Positions 11,680-23,400 of a stretch of DNA of 64,000 bases are shown here, in pieces. The notes under the pieces are model-generated. The model ran no database searches and was not told the origin of the DNA. It saw only the letters and a program-made list of their open reading frames with translations. The DNA is from Eimeria necatrix (Eukaryota > Apicomplexa > Conoidasida > Eucoccidiorida > Eimeriidae), in the NCBI RefSeq assembly GCF_000499385.1, contig NW_013655128.1, forward strand, positions 129,001 through 193,000. The letters run 5' to 3'. Each line of letters starts with the position of its first letter. The first letter of the stretch is position 1. The translations under genes were made by a program, and so were the position numbers.

Positions 11680-14600
11680 GGAAAATCTGTCTATGTTCTT
11701 GTTCATTCAAGCAATATATACTTACTTTTTTTATGTTCACTACCGCTTTTTGAGCGGGAACACAAATTGGTCAACGAATCACTGTGATATGGGACCCTGC
11801 ACAGCCCGGGCCGATGAAGTTGCAGGATCTCACTATTTGCATTATTGTTTGACTCGCGTTGAGTTGAAGGAGGAAAAAAGGCCAAATGCTACAATTTGTG
11901 TCAGTATGCTGATGCTGCTCTGATTCACTTAGCTGCGTCTTCTCGTCCGCTGCTCGCGAGCCCTTCAATTGCCAGAGATTGGCCTGGCCGCCTTCACTTT
12001 CTTCTTCACCTCTTTCCCAATATCATTTCTCACGTATTTGCTGCACGGGGAAATACGTTCATAGGTAGAGTTAGATAAGAAAGGGGCTGTTGGCTCATTA
12101 CACATCTAAATAATTGCAATCCGTGCACGATTAAGAAGCTTTTTATGATTGCAAGGACGCACGTATATAAGTGCATCCGCTTGCCTCGCATATATATATA
12201 TTATATGTATGTATTCGCATACATACGAGATTCATATATGTATATACCTAGGTTCATGTATGTATGGATCCACGATCACATATATAATGTGTAAACTACA
12301 CAATATAGAATATGCACGTGTAAACTACACAATATATAATATGCATTCGGTATATATGTATATTAGTTGTATTTCGTAATATATATAGTGCTGTATTTAT
12401 TTTTTTCCGCTTACATTTGTATACTCATGAATTCTATGCTAGTGTGCTCGCTATGCTCATAAACGTATTCGAAGAAACATTATCTGCATGTAAGACATAG
12501 TTCAAATGAACTGGAAACGGTGCGTTTATTCTGGCTAATGGCGTATGGGTGCATGTGCATTTGTGTACATACAGTAGCGCCATTATGCCTCTACGTTTAG
12601 ATGCATTTCCTATTTTAGTGCGACAGGGTGAAAATGATACGTATGCTGTGGGTAATGAGTTACATACTTACACATGTTTACGTATACTCCGCCGCATCCA
12701 TTTGCCTATGGCGACTTGTGATTTGTTAATCGTTCCATTCAGCGGGCAGAAAACGCAACAGGCTGCTCCGGTTCCAAGCTGGAGCGTACTGACATGGCGC
12801 TGGGAGAGTGCAAGAAGCCTTCAATCATAATTCCCTGCTGGCCCTAAATAATGAGTTCAAAGAGCCGTACAGTCGGGCTTTGAGGCACGTGGAGGGTGGC
12901 CCACACAAAATATGGCCTGCAGTAAATACCCGTAGAGGAACCTGAATATGGGTTCGTTAGATTTCCTATCGAATCCTAGCTTTTAATCACATACAAACTT
13001 TACCTGGGTCTCCGCAAGACTTCGGCTCATAGCACCCGCTTGTGGGACCACAGATGACTTACTCCGGTTAAAGGCACCCGCCTGTGTGCGAGTTGAATAT
13101 ACAGCTTTGCACAAAATGAGGTGGCGAAGATATCGATGCTTGGGCCTTTGTTTGGGGTTGACAGGATGCATTTGGGGCTTTCGACGGCAAGATAACTTTT
13201 AAAAAAAATATTAACAAAGTGGCACCCATGGCGATGGCTAGAATTGCTGGGACCTCTATCTGGTGTCGCTGATGCTGCCTTCGCAGCAACTGGAGTTGCG
13301 CCTCCGATCAAGATATCTCACCGCAGAGTTTAAAAGCCACGTTGTACTTTTTGTCGTTCCGCGGAATATCGAATGTCGACAGTTGTTTGCTCTGTGTGAG
13401 TTGGAAGAGAAGCGAAAGGCCAGCGTGACCGGGTGTAAACACGTGTTTGCCCCAACTTTTAGGATCCATGCCAGCAAACACTTCTACTTGCTTTCTGTTC
13501 GAATCAGTCAAGACTTCAGAGGCACAAAACACAAAATTCGTTCAGGCAGCACTCAAAGTAAGGTTCGCCCTGGCAACAGTCAAAGGTAGATTTCAAAATG
13601 CTGCGCTTACGCTGTGATTAAAAGACAATCTCATAAGCTGGGAACACACTAGAGCTTCGCATTCGGAAGCTGTGATCGACTCCAGCTACAGGTGCGATGC
13701 AATCCGCTTGTACACGTGCGCATTGTGGTACTAAGAACGAAAACAAAAAGATTCATACCTGACTGTTGCCAAGTGAATGCTTTCTGAGGAGAAGATGACT
13801 TCCACTGCCACGAGGCAATACCCGTGGCTCAGAATCATTCGCGACCTCAACTGCAAGTCGGCATGTTCAGTCGACTGCATTGGATACCTCAGTGCACATG
13901 CAGAACGAAATGCGCTTACTCATTGGACATTGTATACCTCACTCGGTTTGGGAGCTCACTAAGAGGTGTCTTGAAGCTCTAATTGCATTGTGAGTTTACA
14001 ACCTTGCCTTCATCATGCTTGCACAAGACATCCTGACGAGCGGTTCATTTGCACATTCGTGAAACATGAAGCTTAGAGCACTTAGCAAAGTATAAAACAG
14101 TTGAACGCAGCACACGAAGATGACAAAAAGCCATTTGCATATTCACACTTTGGCGGGACAGTGCTGGATGAATCGCCAGTGCGTCAAACCAGGAGCCAAA
14201 GTTCTGCAATGATGCGCATTGAGAGCACATTGTCAAAGTCACACACATGCCTGGCGTGCAGGCCTCTGTCCGCTGCCTATGCTTCGATTGGTCATCTCTA
14301 AAGCCCCGTAGAGACTCCGTAAAAGTCTGTTGTCAAATGTATTGCAGCGTGAAGCACTATCTCTGGGGCTCGCTGTAGGGAGTTCCTCGCTAAAAGTGTA
14401 TGGCTTAAGTGCGAAAGGTTATCAACAGGGCGTAAGAAAGAAGTTGAGGGCCCGCTAGGAGGAAAGGTACTGTCTCTTCGGTTGGCCACCACGCGAAATC
14501 AGCACAGCGGTGGATACTGAGGCTGAGAGATCCCTTACGCGCAATCTAGGAAAAGTCCTTTGTTAAAGCCCACTACTACACAACGTGTGGAAAAGGAACT

Positions 14601-16780
14601 GCAGCATTGCAGCTAATTTTGTACCCCCAAAAACGAAACCCAAAAGGGCGAAATATTGGCCTATGCTATGGTCTAATTTTTACTGGGCAGCGTCCCACCC
14701 GAGTAGGCAAATAGGTTGACACTCTGTGGCCGCAACAAGTCATCTCTGGAGTAACATTTCTGGCGTAAAGGTTGCTGCGACCGCCGAGCGTGTAAAATTA
14801 AGCGCGGAGAGTCCTCCATTCTGAAGTGCATGTGCAGATTGTGTATGGCTTCTATAGTACAGGTTGTACAGCAGTTTAACCAACGCGCTCAGTAGATATT
14901 GGACCCCCTGAGTTACTTTTTGAAGCAGCGCCTCACCGAGCTCATCATATGCTTATCTCATTAACTACATACGGATGATATTGACGTCAGCACTATCCGC
15001 CAGCACTTTTGATCGAGTGCCTCGAGGTATTTCCCAAACTTCACCCCTGTTGAACGTGGAGGTGTGGAAGGTCCCGTGGGGCCCCTGCAATACACGCCTG
15101 AACGATTCAGTGTTTTGTTCACCCCATGATTCGGGTCTAATAATTTTGAATAGCAATTTGTTGCAAATGCATTGTTCCAATATAGTCAAACCAGTACGAC
15201 CTGCGGGACGTTGAAGGCGCTTCCCAGTAGGTGAGGGTCACAAGTGAGGTTGCGAGGATTGCACCTTGATGAGCGCAGGCAGTGGCCAGCCACTGCAAAA
15301 ATTTTGCATGCGTACGTAAGGCGGTTCCTGCTGAATAATTTCGTGAGTTCTACGCTTGGTTTTGTGAAGGACCTCCCGAACTCCTTTTGTAGTTGCCCGT
15401 GTCGGAATATCCCTCTCATGTCCTTTGGTAGTTGTTCGCAACTATACTTGGCCAAAGCTTTTTAATGCCTGAACTTGTTTCAGGAACTCGTTTCAGATCC
15501 AGCCCAGTCTCAACTGTGCTGCGCCCAACTGCCCGTAGAGTTCCGTAGATCCACAGCAAACAGCCTCGAATCACAGTAACAAAAGCCCATCACATCTGTT
15601 GCCCAGCCTCTTGACTGTAACTTAACACCGTTTGTGAGAGCTCAAGTGTCTGCGAGCCAGAGACCGTCGGTGTTTGCTGCCTGCACGTCTCCCACATCTG
15701 TCGCCTCGAACAATAGCCGAGGAGCTAAGAGTCATTTGGCGCTGGGGATGAAGGGTAGGATAAGCGTGATGCGATCTCAAGTGGAAAATTCATCAATCTG
15801 CCCGTCCTTATTTGAGCGAAGTACCGGCCACACGAGTGTGGAAACAGGGTGCCACGCATCCTTAGTTTCCTCGCGATATTGTTCGCGAGCAACCGCGCAG
15901 TGTCTACGCGGACCATTTGGTTTTGTCGTCCCTGGGCTTACCATTTAAGGCAGTGAACTAAGGTTATCACCTACCAACAGTGCAAATACGTGGTGCACAG
16001 ACGAAAAAATCAACTTCCTAGCGACACAGCTGTATGTCTTCGTACTAAATAAATGCATGCCAGTACAAATGAACCATGGAGCAATAAAACTGCGGTTTTC
16101 TTGTTTGAGTAACGAAAATACTTTGCTAATTCCTACTAAGAACACTGTGGCGCGTCCCCCCAATTTCGACAGGCTTCGCTGAGAAACCCATTGCTCGTAC
16201 CGCCACACATACATACAGGAGAGAGCCAAGACGGGAATATATTGGCACAGAAGAGAAGTGACAGCGTACTGAAAGCATTTTCAACGCTACGGACGACGAG
16301 TGTCTGCCAAAGAAAAGACATAGCCAATAATGAAGCTTCGAGTTGCATGGTTCCGGACAACTCTGCGCATGACAGGAAATGAGAGACATTGGTACGCGCC
16401 AAAGCAGCTAGAACTGCCACAGAGGCAGCTATGAGATAACATTCTGCGTAGAGGTTTGGCATGAAAGCAGGACACGTCCACTAGTGGCACGTAGGCACCA
16501 GAGGTACATCTATAGATATCGCTGGAAGAAGCTAGCTCACGGGAAAACTATTGAGAAGGACCTAGCAGTTTTCCGTGAAGTCGCCAACATTACGCTCCAA
16601 AAGCTATTGCACGTGCAGAAATTTAGCAGCAGCAACTTAAGCAAAAAAAAACACCAGTTAAAGCGGGTGTGAACAAAACCACACAGCACAGTTGCGCGTG
16701 AAGGAGCTGGAGCAAAAATATCCCACATGACAGAAGCGGCAGTAAAGCACATCCGCACATGATGTTGCACCGACACCAAA
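11680..16780. other. Long gene-poor region
   Basis: About 5 kb with no convincing exon on either strand. It includes an AT-rich island around 12180-12400 with TATA-type microsatellite and a two-copy 29-bp repeat. A short stretch at about 13250-13325 translates as an Ala/Val/Pro-rich peptide resembling the decayed repeat at 16.8-17.2 kb. The remaining open frames are short and compositionally like random sequence. Confidence 0.5.
12289..12346. repeat. Two-copy 29-bp tandem repeat in AT-rich island
   Basis: GTGTAAACTACACAATATA begins copies at 12289 and 12318, and the copies are nearly identical over 29 bases. Imperfect (TA)n runs flank them at 12190-12220 and 12350-12385. This looks like a local minisatellite. 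Confidence 0.75.
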
Positions 16781-16784
16781 AGTA

Positions 16785-17336
16785 GCCGTAAGCAACGCTG
16801 TCCAAACCACTGCGCCGGCTGCTGTCACTCTTCCCATTATTGATACTGCGCACACTGCTCTCACTGCTCCCGTTGTTGCTGTTGCCACTCCTCCCATTAT
16901 TGATGCTAAGCCTACTGCTATCACTCACTATTCTTGTTGCTGACACTGCTCCTACTTTTGTCAACCATCCCGTTGTTGCTGCGGAACCTACTGCGATCAT
17001 GGATTCGGTTGCTGCTGCTCCGCATACGCTGTTACTCATCCCGTTCCTGCTGCTGCGCACCTTTCTGCGACCGTTGCTGCTGCTCTGCAAGTTTCTGTGA
17101 AGGTTGCTGCTGCTGCGCACATCGCCGTAACTCATCCTGTTCCAAATGCTGCGCATACTGTTATAACTCATCCCGCTGCTCCTGATACACTCACTACTAT
17201 CACTGTTACAGTTGCACACTTCGCCTTCTCTGTCCGGCGCGGCTGTAGAGTGAAACAGAAGGTCGATATGGAGCAGCGGCAGCATGGCTACATCACCCTC
17301 AGAGGCGTCTTGGGAGGATGCGGGAGACATCCGTGA
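16785..17336 (+). pseudogene. Decayed Ala/Val/Thr-rich repeat sequence readable in three successive frames
   Basis: On the plus strand one frame reads as Ala/Val/Thr/Pro text (APAAVTLPIIDTAHTALTAP) until a stop near 16935. A second frame continues with FVNHPVVAAEPTAIMDSV. From about 17015 a third frame takes over with SAYAVTHPVPAAAHL and IAVTHPVPNAAHTVITHP, and closes at 17336. The recurring unit is roughly (I/Y)AVTHPVPxAAH. Each switch needs only an insertion or deletion. This suggests either an old repeat-protein exon damaged by frameshifts or a degenerated trinucleotide array that only looks coding. The minus strand of the same DNA is an Asn/Ser-rich open frame of 235 codons, which I regard as its shadow. 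Confidence 0.45.
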
Positions 17337-18363
17337 AGCGCGCGTCCGGTCCAGCCAACCGGCAGCGACCAGAATATTGACTGCTTTTTATCATCTTGCC
17401 CAGAATTCAAAAGCTATTGCAGCGATTCGACAAGGTGTTGCTCCTGCACTGCCCTGAGTGCGGCACGGAGCAGGTAATGTTTCAATAGCCAGCATTCTCC
17501 ATCCCAGCTCATCATCCCAAATTAATAAGAAACAACAAAAGTACATAGCAACAGCAACCAATTGTAGACACTAGTTGAGAACCTCCGCCGCCCTGCGTGC
17601 AGGTAGGAAACCGTTCCCGCTACTGCTGCTGCTGCTGCTACTCCTGCTCCCAAGTCCGGCCGCCGCAGCAGCAACATCTACTGCGCGTATTTGAGCGTAT
17701 GCTTCTTTCAATATACCATTTTATTGCTCTGAAGGCTGCCAAATTTTATTGTGCTCTGGCGTGGCGTACACTTTCTGGGGCCTGCGAGAGCAAGGGAGAC
17801 TGCATGGAGCAGTAGCAAGAGTTCAAATGCTTAGTGAAGCCAGCCAAAGGGGAGCAATGATACGGGAGCTTACAGAAAAACTACAGCGAGAAAATAGAAA
17901 TGCAGAAAAGCAAAGAGCCCATAACTTGACATACCAGTGAGGAGACAGGAACCTCGTTAGAGAGAAGACAAGGGCAGGTACAAAACAAGGAAGGCACTCG
18001 CAAACAGGCGTAATTGTAGTACTTATAGGTGGCCAGACGGCCACAGAGACACATAGTATGCCAGGCACCAGACGCCGACACGGTGCCGTGGTGCGATGTG
18101 GCGTCACGACGCAGATGCACAGTACGGAAATGACATGATTAGGAACATCATAACTCAGAAGTGTGGCTCAAAACCAGGGCTATTTAGGGCGAGGGCAAAG
18201 CTTTTGGGAGCAGCGGAGGGGAACAAAGCAGCACAGGTAAGGGCACAGGGGAAGCACTGGCTCCAACTTTTTGACTGTCTGAGCCGTTCGCTTGAGAGCG
18301 ACAGCAGGATAAGAGCCCTGGACTATACACTGATGGGCTAGGGAGAGCAGCCAGGGATGCCAG
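17337..18363. other. Upstream region of IFT52
   Basis: About 1 kb without a supported gene. A short CTG run lies at about 17620-17645. The final part should hold the IFT52 promoter and leader, but no motif could be assigned. Confidence 0.45.
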
Positions 18364-20166
18364 ATGCCTTTTTGCGAAATGTTGCATTCACACACCGAAC
18401 AAGTTGCGTCTTCTGGCATGCTGGAGGAGCCGCAGAATAGGCAGAAGCAAGAGCAGCAAAGGGTTGTGGTCGCATTTGACGTGTCAAAAGGAGAGGCAGT
18501 TGATCCAAGCGACCCCTCTTTTACTCGCTGCTGCCGTTTGCTGAAACAGCTCGGCTGCACATGTGTTGTAAACAAATCCCTTCTTAATCTCGCAAAGCTA
18601 GAGCGGCACGGAGTGTCATTATTAATTGTTGGCAATCCAAGCAAGCCGTTCACTGCCGAGGAGCTCACGTGTCTAAAACTGTTTCTACAAACTCCTCAAA
18701 CCGACGCAGCTACTCACTCAGCAGCCGTTCCTGTTGGCGTTCAGTGTCAAGAGCCTACACCGATGGGTGATGCTCCGGTCACTGCGTCAAGCGACAACGC
18801 TGCAGCAGCAGATACTATAAAGATGCCCTCTCAGGACGCAGCAGAGGTGGAAACAGTAAAATCAGATTGCTCCCCCACGGAAGCTACGACAAAGACAACA
18901 ACGGCAAATGTACGTCAAGCCCGTAGCATCCTTGTATTGGGTGGGAGCGGCAGCAGCAGCAACGTGAACTTTCTGCTTGAAGAGATGGGCCTCTCGCTTG
19001 CTGCAGACTCTGTCGTTGCCGTCACCCCTCCTACGCTGCAGCAGCAACAGCGCGGAGTCTGCCATCCGAGAGAAGTGGTGCTCCAGCAGCAGCAACTCGT
19101 AGGGGCCAGCATGCAGCACCTGCTACAGCAGCAGCAAGGCCACACAAGTGGCAGTAGGGCCACATTTATTTACCCATACGGATCCAGCGTGTACGTGCAG
19201 CACCCTGCCGTTCCTTTGCTTTGTAGCAGTAACTGCTGCAGCCCTTCTCAACGTCCCTTGATTGCCGCGGCAGCTGCTGCTGGCGGAGGCTTTGTTGTCG
19301 TTTGTGGCAGCAGCAGGCTGCTGCAGGACCCATACCTAAGCCTCTACAGCAACACAGATTTGGTGCGTTTGCTATTGCAGCTGCTGCTTGGCCATATCTC
19401 TCTGCAGCAGCTGAGGCCGACTGCAGCAGAAGCAGCAGCTGCAGTAAGGAAATATATCCGGCAAACTGACACAGAAATTATGTCGTTGCTGCCTCAGCCT
19501 TGCCTAGAGGCGCCTCCAGACGCCTCTAATGACTTCCGTTCGCTGCACCAGCAACAGAGCTTTGCTGTGCAACCTAGGCTGCTGAAGCATCTACAGCAGC
19601 TGCTGAAGCAGGTCAAGGCAAATCCCATAGATAAACCACTAGAGCCAATTAAGCCCACGTTGCTGCAACCGTTCCCTACCCTGAGGCCAGCACTGCACCC
19701 ACCCATAACCCCGTGTTTTCGCGCCCCCTCTTTGCCTCTTGTTGACTTGGATAGTCTCTTCATGTCTCCTCAGCAGCATCTTCTTGCTGCTGCGGCCGCA
19801 GCTTTGGCTGATGAACAGGAGGCGACTGCAAATTCTGTGTGCGCAACAAGTGAAGTGCCAAGCGAATACTTTGTATGCCGATCACAAGCATCAGTTAGTG
19901 CACCGGCGAAACTTCAGCAAGAAGCCCCTCTAGTAAACTTCATATTGAGAGCCGCCAACGTGACAGGCATCTTGCGGAAAGAGGAGCAGCAGCAAGAGCA
20001 TGAAGCTCATCAGCAGCAGGAGCACGAAACTTACAGTCACCACGAATACTCAGCAGGCAGGGAAGCGACAGCACGAGAAGCCTTGGCTCGCTTGCTGGGT
20101 TGCCTCTTAAACAGACGTCGTTGTGACTTAAAGCAACGAACAGGCTGTGCAACAGAATCGGCTTGA
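18364..20166 (+). CDS. IFT52: Intraflagellar transport protein 52 (IFT-B core subunit)
   Basis: A single open frame of 600 residues without apparent introns. Landmarks of the family appear in order. The first half of the N-terminal GIFT domain is at residues 34-110 (LLIVGNPSKPFTAEELTCL). NVNFLLEEMGL is at 200-210, CHPREVVL at 233-240, and TFIYPYGSSVYVQHPAVPLL at 267-286. A glycine-rich strand with CGSSRLLQDPYL follows, then the LEPIKPTLLQPFPTL ... ALHPPITP segment and a C-terminal helical domain. IFT52 is a scaffold of the IFT-B complex that carries cargo along axonemes; in coccidia this fits microgamete flagella. The human protein is about 437 residues. The excess here comes from an acidic insert of about 75 residues splitting the GIFT domain (about 110-187) and from poly-Gln and poly-Ala runs in loops. 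Alternative in-frame starts are the ATGs at 18379 and 18418. The gene converges on the coiled-coil gene to its right, 267 bp away. Confidence 0.93.
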   Translation: MPFCEMLHSHTEQVASSGMLEEPQNRQKQEQQRVVVAFDVSKGEAVDPSDPSFTRCCRLLKQLGCTCVVNKSLLNLAKLERHGVSLLIVGNPSKPFTAEELTCLKLFLQTPQTDAATHSAAVPVGVQCQEPTPMGDAPVTASSDNAAAADTIKMPSQDAAEVETVKSDCSPTEATTKTTTANVRQARSILVLGGSGSSSNVNFLLEEMGLSLAADSVVAVTPPTLQQQQRGVCHPREVVLQQQQLVGASMQHLLQQQQGHTSGSRATFIYPYGSSVYVQHPAVPLLCSSNCCSPSQRPLIAAAAAAGGGFVVVCGSSRLLQDPYLSLYSNTDLVRLLLQLLLGHISLQQLRPTAAEAAAAVRKYIRQTDTEIMSLLPQPCLEAPPDASNDFRSLHQQQSFAVQPRLLKHLQQLLKQVKANPIDKPLEPIKPTLLQPFPTLRPALHPPITPCFRAPSLPLVDLDSLFMSPQQHLLAAAAAALADEQEATANSVCATSEVPSEYFVCRSQASVSAPAKLQQEAPLVNFILRAANVTGILRKEEQQQEHEAHQQQEHETYSHHEYSAGREATAREALARLLGCLLNRRRCDLKQRTGCATESA

Positions 20167-20433
20167 ACTGTTTCCGCTGTTGCTTCGAGAGCTTCTGCTG
20201 CAGCGGCTGTCCTCTATCAGAATTGGGATGAGCCTCGCAGCAGCATATCTAATCAGTACGAGTGCAGCTCGAGCATACACTTATCTCGGAAGCTCAGGAT
20301 ACACCGAGAAAAGCAGCACGATTCATTCCATTTAGGAGCGAAAAGCTGCAGCGGTGCATGCTAAGCAAGGCAAACACAGATGCTAGTTCGGCTTTTGCAG
20401 TGTCTTTTGCTGCAGTAGTACCATCTGCTGCAG

Positions 20434-23400
20434 CTACAGACCTGCGTTTTCCTCTAGCTGCACCCAGAAAGAGCAGCCTTTGTTGTGAAGACTTTCTGTT
20501 GCCATTTCCACTTCTTCTGCTGCTGCTGCCGATTCTGGGTTCCAGTTCTTCAGTGAGGGCGATAAGCATAGCATGCTGTGGTGCTGGAGTAGTTCTTCCA
20601 GCGAACTTAGAGCCTGAAAACTGGTGCTGCCCGTGTTGCCTCTCTCATTTAAAAGGGAAGCAGCAGAAGTAGCTATGGATTGAGGGGGTGCGCTACCACT
20701 GCCGATCCTTCTGCTTGACGGTTCTGCTGAAGCAGTTCGGTTCGCGCCTGCTCTGCAACTGCTGCCGAGGGACAATGCACGCTCACTGAACAAAGGCACA
20801 GTGCTGCGATTTCTCGTGCTGCAACTTTTGTGGGAAGTGGTCAGCAGAAGCTGCTGCTCCCCGTTAACCAAACTTCTTAGCTGTCTTCTGCAAAGCGTCT
20901 CCTCTGACTGTAAAGCGAGTTGCTGCCTTTGCAGCTGCTGCAGCTGAAGTCTTCCTGATTCGGTTTGCCGCTGAAGCTGTTGCAGCTGCAGCTGCGATTT
21001 TTGCCTACTGTTCGCTGCTGAGTCTCTTTCCGCATGAGCGCGCTGTAGTATCCACCTGGCGCTGCAGGAGGGCAGACAGAGGCAATCACTGCAGCAGAAC
21101 CCTTTGCAGCGGGACGGTGAAGCAGTTGCAGCAAATATGCTCTTCTTGAAGTGAACTAGCATGGTCTAAGCGAAGCAAGAGCAAGGCATTTAAACATTGA
21201 TTCGCTCACGTGGCTGCTTCCCTCGTCCAGTACTGAATGGCGGCGCGAACTTTGCCTCTATCTGCTGCTGTCAGCAGCGCTTGCAGCGCCTCCTCCTGTT
21301 CCGCGTCTGCTGCAGCGGCAATGAAAGCTCTAACAGGGCCGTTTCTACCGTCACTCACTGTTTCTGTCAGTGCTGGTACTATGCCTTCTGCGTTAGCTGC
21401 AGGGTCCTCTGCAGCAGCCAAAAGAGCGGCAGCCTCAAGCTTTTGCTTATTTTGGATGGCAGTAGCAAAACGGCTTGTTTGCTGCAGAAGGTCTTGATAA
21501 GCTATTTCGCAGCAGCAAGATTGTTGCGCGAGCTGTTCGTATACATCGGTCTCTTCTTGCTGCTGCCGTTGTTGCTGCTGTTCAACCTCCTGGAGCTGCT
21601 TTGCCACCTGAAGACACGGGCAGGCATTTACGCACAGCCTCTGGGCCTTGAAACGTTCTGCTTCTGGACTATCAAATTCATCAAAGTTACTTCCACAGCA
21701 TGACTGTAATAACCTCAACACGCAGTCCCAGGAAGTCGGCGAAGCACTTTGAAATGTAGAGAGCAAACACTCCGAGCGCATCCCTTTGCTGCCAACGAGC
21801 GATTATCGTTCTACAAACACGGCCGATGCTGCTTTCGTATAGCGCATGGACGCTCACTTGCTGCTGCTGCAGTTGCAACTCCCGTATACGTTTCCTCGCA
21901 GCCAGTGTCGAACTCCGAAGTTCACTGAGCCCCTTCTGTAGTAACCCAAAGTGGCTGCCGCTTTTTATTTCTTCGCTGCTAATGTTAGGACTATACTTGG
22001 ATACTGAGGCTGTTTCTCTCCGCTGCTGCCGTTGCTGCTGCCCGGTGTTGCCGGTGCGCCGCGATTTGACCAGCCTTTGCAGGAACTGCGCTGCAGGACC
22101 AAACCGTGGTGTGTCTCCAGGTTGCATCTGCTTCTGCTGTTCTTTTGTGCTGCTCGAGCTGCTGTCACTGCAGATCGATTCGGTTCTCTCGCGGAAGAAG
22201 CTGAAAGAACTATCGCATTCGCTGTTGCAAGAGTTGCTGCAGCTGCTGGTGCCGCTTGCTGCGCTGCTTGTTCTCGCGGAGCTCTTGCTGCTAGAGATGC
22301 TCTGATCTTCTTGCAAGGCCTGCATGCTGCTGCTGCTGCTACTGCTGCTGCTGTAGCTCGGGTGCAGCTCACTGTCACAAGTATCGGCACTGCTCTGGCG
22401 GCTCTGCTTGGAAGGTAAAGACCCCGCCAGTTGCTTGTGCTTCTGTTGCTGCTTCTGTTCGCTGCTCTGCAGCATGGCGTTGGTCTCTGGTAGAGAAAGC
22501 ATCTCCAGCGGCACAGCAGTTAACAGATGTTTGCTGTTACTTCGTGCCGTGTCCGTTGACGTCGCACTTTCTTGAGTAGCCACAGACGCTGCAGCATTAT
22601 CTGCTTTCGTGTGCAGATCAGCAGGCGATTCAACAAGTGCATCTACTGCATTATCAGAAGCTGCTGTTATTTTCGTCACTGGGTGTGCCGAATTTGTCAG
22701 CTGCAAGAGTTCATTATCAACCCTGTCTCCTCCACGCATGCATGCCTTTTGCAATTCCACCAGTTGCTCCCGCTGTCTTTGGACGGTCTTTTGAGCGGCA
22801 TATAGCGTATCTCTCAGCTTCGTTGTTTCTGCTGAATTAGTTTCTTGGCGCGCTTGCAGGGCTAGTTGTTCCCGCTGCAGCAACAATAGCTGCTGCTGCT
22901 TCTCCTCATTTTCGCGCTGAGGGACCCAACAGCAGAAGTACTTAAGTTGATGGCAAATATTGACAGTATGAGAGAAAGGGGCATATAGGCTAGCGGCAAA
23001 AATAGTGGGAGGAGTGCAGGCTGAAGTGGCTTACAGAAAGAGAATCAAGCTTTTGTTGCTGCAGGAGTAGCTGCTGCTGCTGCTGCTCCAACTTGTATTG
23101 CAGCTGCTCAGCTCTGTGCTTCTCTTCCTCTAGTTGTTTCTCCAGCTGTAAGACTTGTGCTACGTGCGCTTTGCACGCATCTTCGTGTTGTTGCTTTTGC
23201 TGTTGCTGCTGTTGCTGTACCTGCGACAGCTGGGCTTCTAGGCCAGCTTTCTCCTGCATGAGGCAGCGCAGCAGCTGCTGTTTCGTGGCGATTTGTTGCT
23301 TTTGCTGCTCATTTTGTTGCATCAAGCTTTCTCTCTTCTCCGTTTCCTCAGCTAACAACTCCTGCAAAGGCAGCAACAACGAGCCTCCATGGGCTTTAGC

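Noticed and set aside
13263..13589. 108-codon plus-strand frame
   Set aside because: It has no family-like motif. The Ala/Val-rich text lies in a different, shorter frame, and no splice chain could be built.
16623..17330. 235-codon minus-strand frame rich in Ser, Asn and Arg
   Set aside because: It lies opposite the decayed plus-strand repeat. Its composition follows from the complementary triplets, and it ends in a Cys-rich tail without any family feature.
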